Of a DNA stretch of 8,330 bases, positions 6,821 to 8,330 are shown piece by piece. The first letter of the stretch is position 1; each line of letters begins with the position of its first letter. Position numbers and translations under genes: made by a program. The DNA is taken from positions 1 through 8,330 of the forward strand of contig JAFAPL010000498.1 in NCBI GenBank assembly GCA_019247135.1, written 5' to 3'. The notes beneath the pieces were generated by a model. It was not told the DNA's origin. It was given only the letters and a program-made list of their open reading frames with translations, and did no database searches. The DNA is from Chloroflexota bacterium (lineage in GTDB: Bacteria; Chloroflexota; UBA6077; CF-72).

Positions 6821-6850
6821 TTGACACCCTTGCGAGAGCCGCGTCAGACT
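6821..6850 (+). promoter_or_regulatory. Possible sigma-70-type promoter for the large secreted protein
   Basis: A perfect TTGACA (6821-6826) is followed after an 18-nt gap by CAGACT (6845-6850), which matches the -10 consensus at only three of six positions. It lies about 60-90 nt before the ATG at 6913 in the divergent intergenic region, a sensible place. The -35 is convincing; the -10 is weak. Confidence 0.3.
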
Positions 6851-6912
6851 GGATGACGTCGATTCGGGCGCGGGACACGTAGACGGGTCGCGCGCCTTGG
6901 AAGGGGGACTTT

Positions 6913-8330
6913 ATGCGAGGTCGCGCGCTCGCAGCGAGATCGCTGTTGGCCGCTGCATTTGTTCTGGCGCCAGCCCTGGTCGTGCCGGCGCAGGCGGACG
7001 AAAACGACGAGAACTATCCCGAGGGCGGCTGTGCCATCGGTTCGTTCCTGTGTACCGACGTCGCGCTTTCGAAACAGGTGCTGGGGTATTACACGGGCCA
7101 CGACGAGCCCGCGGTGCTCTTCTATTCGAACACGCCTGGTTCTGGAAACGACATGGTGTATCGCCTGCAGTTGCCTAGAGATCCACCCATTCGCCCGAAT
7201 GAGGCCGGCACGGGCGGGACGTGGAACTTCCAGCTGCATCCCGCCTTCTGGGTGGGGATGGCGCTGTGCGACACCACGTCGGCCCCGGAATTCACTGACC
7301 AGTGCCCGGCGGATACTGATGCCAACATCTTCGATGACCCGGATCCCGCATCGCCGCACTACGTCGGCAAGCATCCGGGCACCGCGTTCATGGAGCTGCA
7401 GTTCTACCCGCCGGGGTGGGTCGAGTGGCCAGCGGACGTCGTCAACGCGGGCGGGTCGAGCTGCGACCGCACCCGCTGGTGTGCGGCGATGAACGTCGAC
7501 AGCCTGCTCGTGAACATGAATGTCGGCGAGCCGAATACCTTGGGGCAGCCGAATAACGACGACTGCCGCAGTCAGGTCGGTGACGAAACCGTCAACTTCG
7601 CGTTTCTGACAAGGAATGGCCGTTCAATCGCGCCGGCTGATCCGCTCGTCAGCTTCAACCTCAGCAAGCCCGGCATGGGCGGCACCGTGCTCGATCCGCA
7701 GCGCATCACCTTCTTCAACTCGGGCGACACCCTCGAGGTGGCCCTGCACGACACGCCCGATGGGCTCCAGGCAAGCGTGCATGACCTCGACACGGGGGCG
7801 ACGGGCTCGATGACCGCAGGCCCGAGCAATGGCTTTGCCCACGTCCTCTATCAGCCGACCGCCAGCGCGTGCAGTTCGGCGCCTTACGCCTTCCACCCGA
7901 TGTACAGCACATCCAACGAGCACACGCGGGTGCCGTGGGCCGCGCACTCCTACAACATCGCCTTCTCGGACGAGATCGGGCACTTCGAGTACTGCCCCAA
8001 CGTGCAGAACGCCAGCATTCTCGGCGGCACTGGCGTGTGTGCATCGCCCAGTTCGACCGACCCGGGCGGCGCGGACAGCGACGACACCTTCTGTTTCACG
8101 GCTGGCATGTCGTCCTTGGTTCCGCTGAGCGGCTGTACAAACTCGGACCTCGATTTTGATGGTCCCGCGTACGGCAACAACTGGCCTGGCACCAGCCGCA
8201 ATTTGTTGCTCGACCGGCTGCTGCATTCGACGCCCGTCAGGTTCACCAGCCCGCTGATCCGTGGCGAGAGGAACTACGAACGCATTGCTTACGAGACAGA
8301 TCTGCCAGCGATCGAGCCAGGTTGCAACCT
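6913..8330 (+). CDS. Large secreted protein of unknown function, 3'-partial
   Basis: The reading frame is open from ATG 6913 to the window edge (472 codons, no stop). AAGGGGGA ends 4 nt before the ATG, a good ribosome-binding site. The protein begins with a signal peptide (MRGRALAARSLLAAAFVLAP, cleavage near VPAQA-DEN at residue 28). The rest has no membrane segment. It is rich in Asp, Asn, Pro, Gly and aromatic residues, with about 13 cysteines in the visible part, which suits an extracellular disulfide-bonded protein. Distinctive motifs in order are GYYTGHDEPAVLFYSNTPGS, TWNFQLHPAFW, KHPGTAFMELQFYPPGW, FHPMYSTSNEHTRVPW and AHSYNIAFSDEIGHFEYC. I associate this motif series with a conserved family of secreted hypothetical proteins in Actinobacteria and related bacteria, but know no established function. 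The several histidines and acidic residues could bind metal; that is inference. Confidence 0.85.
   Translation, partial: MRGRALAARSLLAAAFVLAPALVVPAQADENDENYPEGGCAIGSFLCTDVALSKQVLGYYTGHDEPAVLFYSNTPGSGNDMVYRLQLPRDPPIRPNEAGTGGTWNFQLHPAFWVGMALCDTTSAPEFTDQCPADTDANIFDDPDPASPHYVGKHPGTAFMELQFYPPGWVEWPADVVNAGGSSCDRTRWCAAMNVDSLLVNMNVGEPNTLGQPNNDDCRSQVGDETVNFAFLTRNGRSIAPADPLVSFNLSKPGMGGTVLDPQRITFFNSGDTLEVALHDTPDGLQASVHDLDTGATGSMTAGPSNGFAHVLYQPTASACSSAPYAFHPMYSTSNEHTRVPWAAHSYNIAFSDEIGHFEYCPNVQNASILGGTGVCASPSSTDPGGADSDDTFCFTAGMSSLVPLSGCTNSDLDFDGPAYGNNWPGTSRNLLLDRLLHSTPVRFTSPLIRGERNYERIAYETDLPAIEPGCN

Noticed and set aside
6844..7374. Minus-strand 176-codon open frame opposite the large secreted protein
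   Set aside because: Arg- and Val-rich shadow frame with no motif. The plus-strand frame has a signal peptide, a good ribosome-binding site and patterned motifs.
1..8330. General reassignment of TGA to an amino acid
   Set aside because: Several well-defined genes end in TGA exactly at overlaps with the next start, so TGA works as a stop in this genome.

Overview
The window is high-GC bacterial DNA densely packed with genes. Most of it is one leftward gene series (minus strand, about 6765 down to 258), flanked by two partial rightward genes that run off the window ends. Codon use is GC-biased, several starts are GTG, and genes overlap by a few bases. The OsmC-type protein, the two-cysteine secreted protein and the large secreted protein suggest a Gram-positive-like or Chloroflexota/Actinobacteria-type lineage. 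That assignment rests on general resemblance only and is weak.

Left end (2-274, plus): the 3' part of an OsmC/Ohr-family thiol peroxidase gene. Its frame meets a TGA at 206-208, exactly where the family has its second redox cysteine (a CP motif). It then continues in frame with a plausible family C-terminus to a TAA at 272-274. A perfect 6-bp hairpin with a G in a 4-nt loop starts 14 nt after the TGA. This is the arrangement of a bacterial selenoprotein gene with a SECIS element, and it is the most notable observation in the window. The readthrough gene overlaps the convergent metallo-hydrolase gene by 17 nt.

Middle (258-6288, minus): read in the direction of transcription, the genes are an alpha/beta hydrolase, a soluble GT-B-like protein resembling the N-terminal domain of plant L-arabinokinase, a multi-pass GT-C-type glycosyltransferase, a GAF-GGDEF diguanylate cyclase with an I-site, a small membrane protein, and a PhnP-like MBL-fold hydrolase. 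Neighbouring genes overlap by 1-14 nt or are 15 nt apart, so they are probably co-transcribed and translationally coupled. The two glycosyltransferases point to assembly of a cell-surface glycoconjugate. The cyclase suggests that c-di-GMP signalling is wired to the same transcript.

Right end (6334-8330): a small secreted protein on the minus strand and, divergently, a large secreted protein on the plus strand whose reading frame stays open to the window edge. The 147-nt gap between them should hold both promoters. I saw no rRNA, tRNA, CRISPR array, insertion sequence or phage gene.
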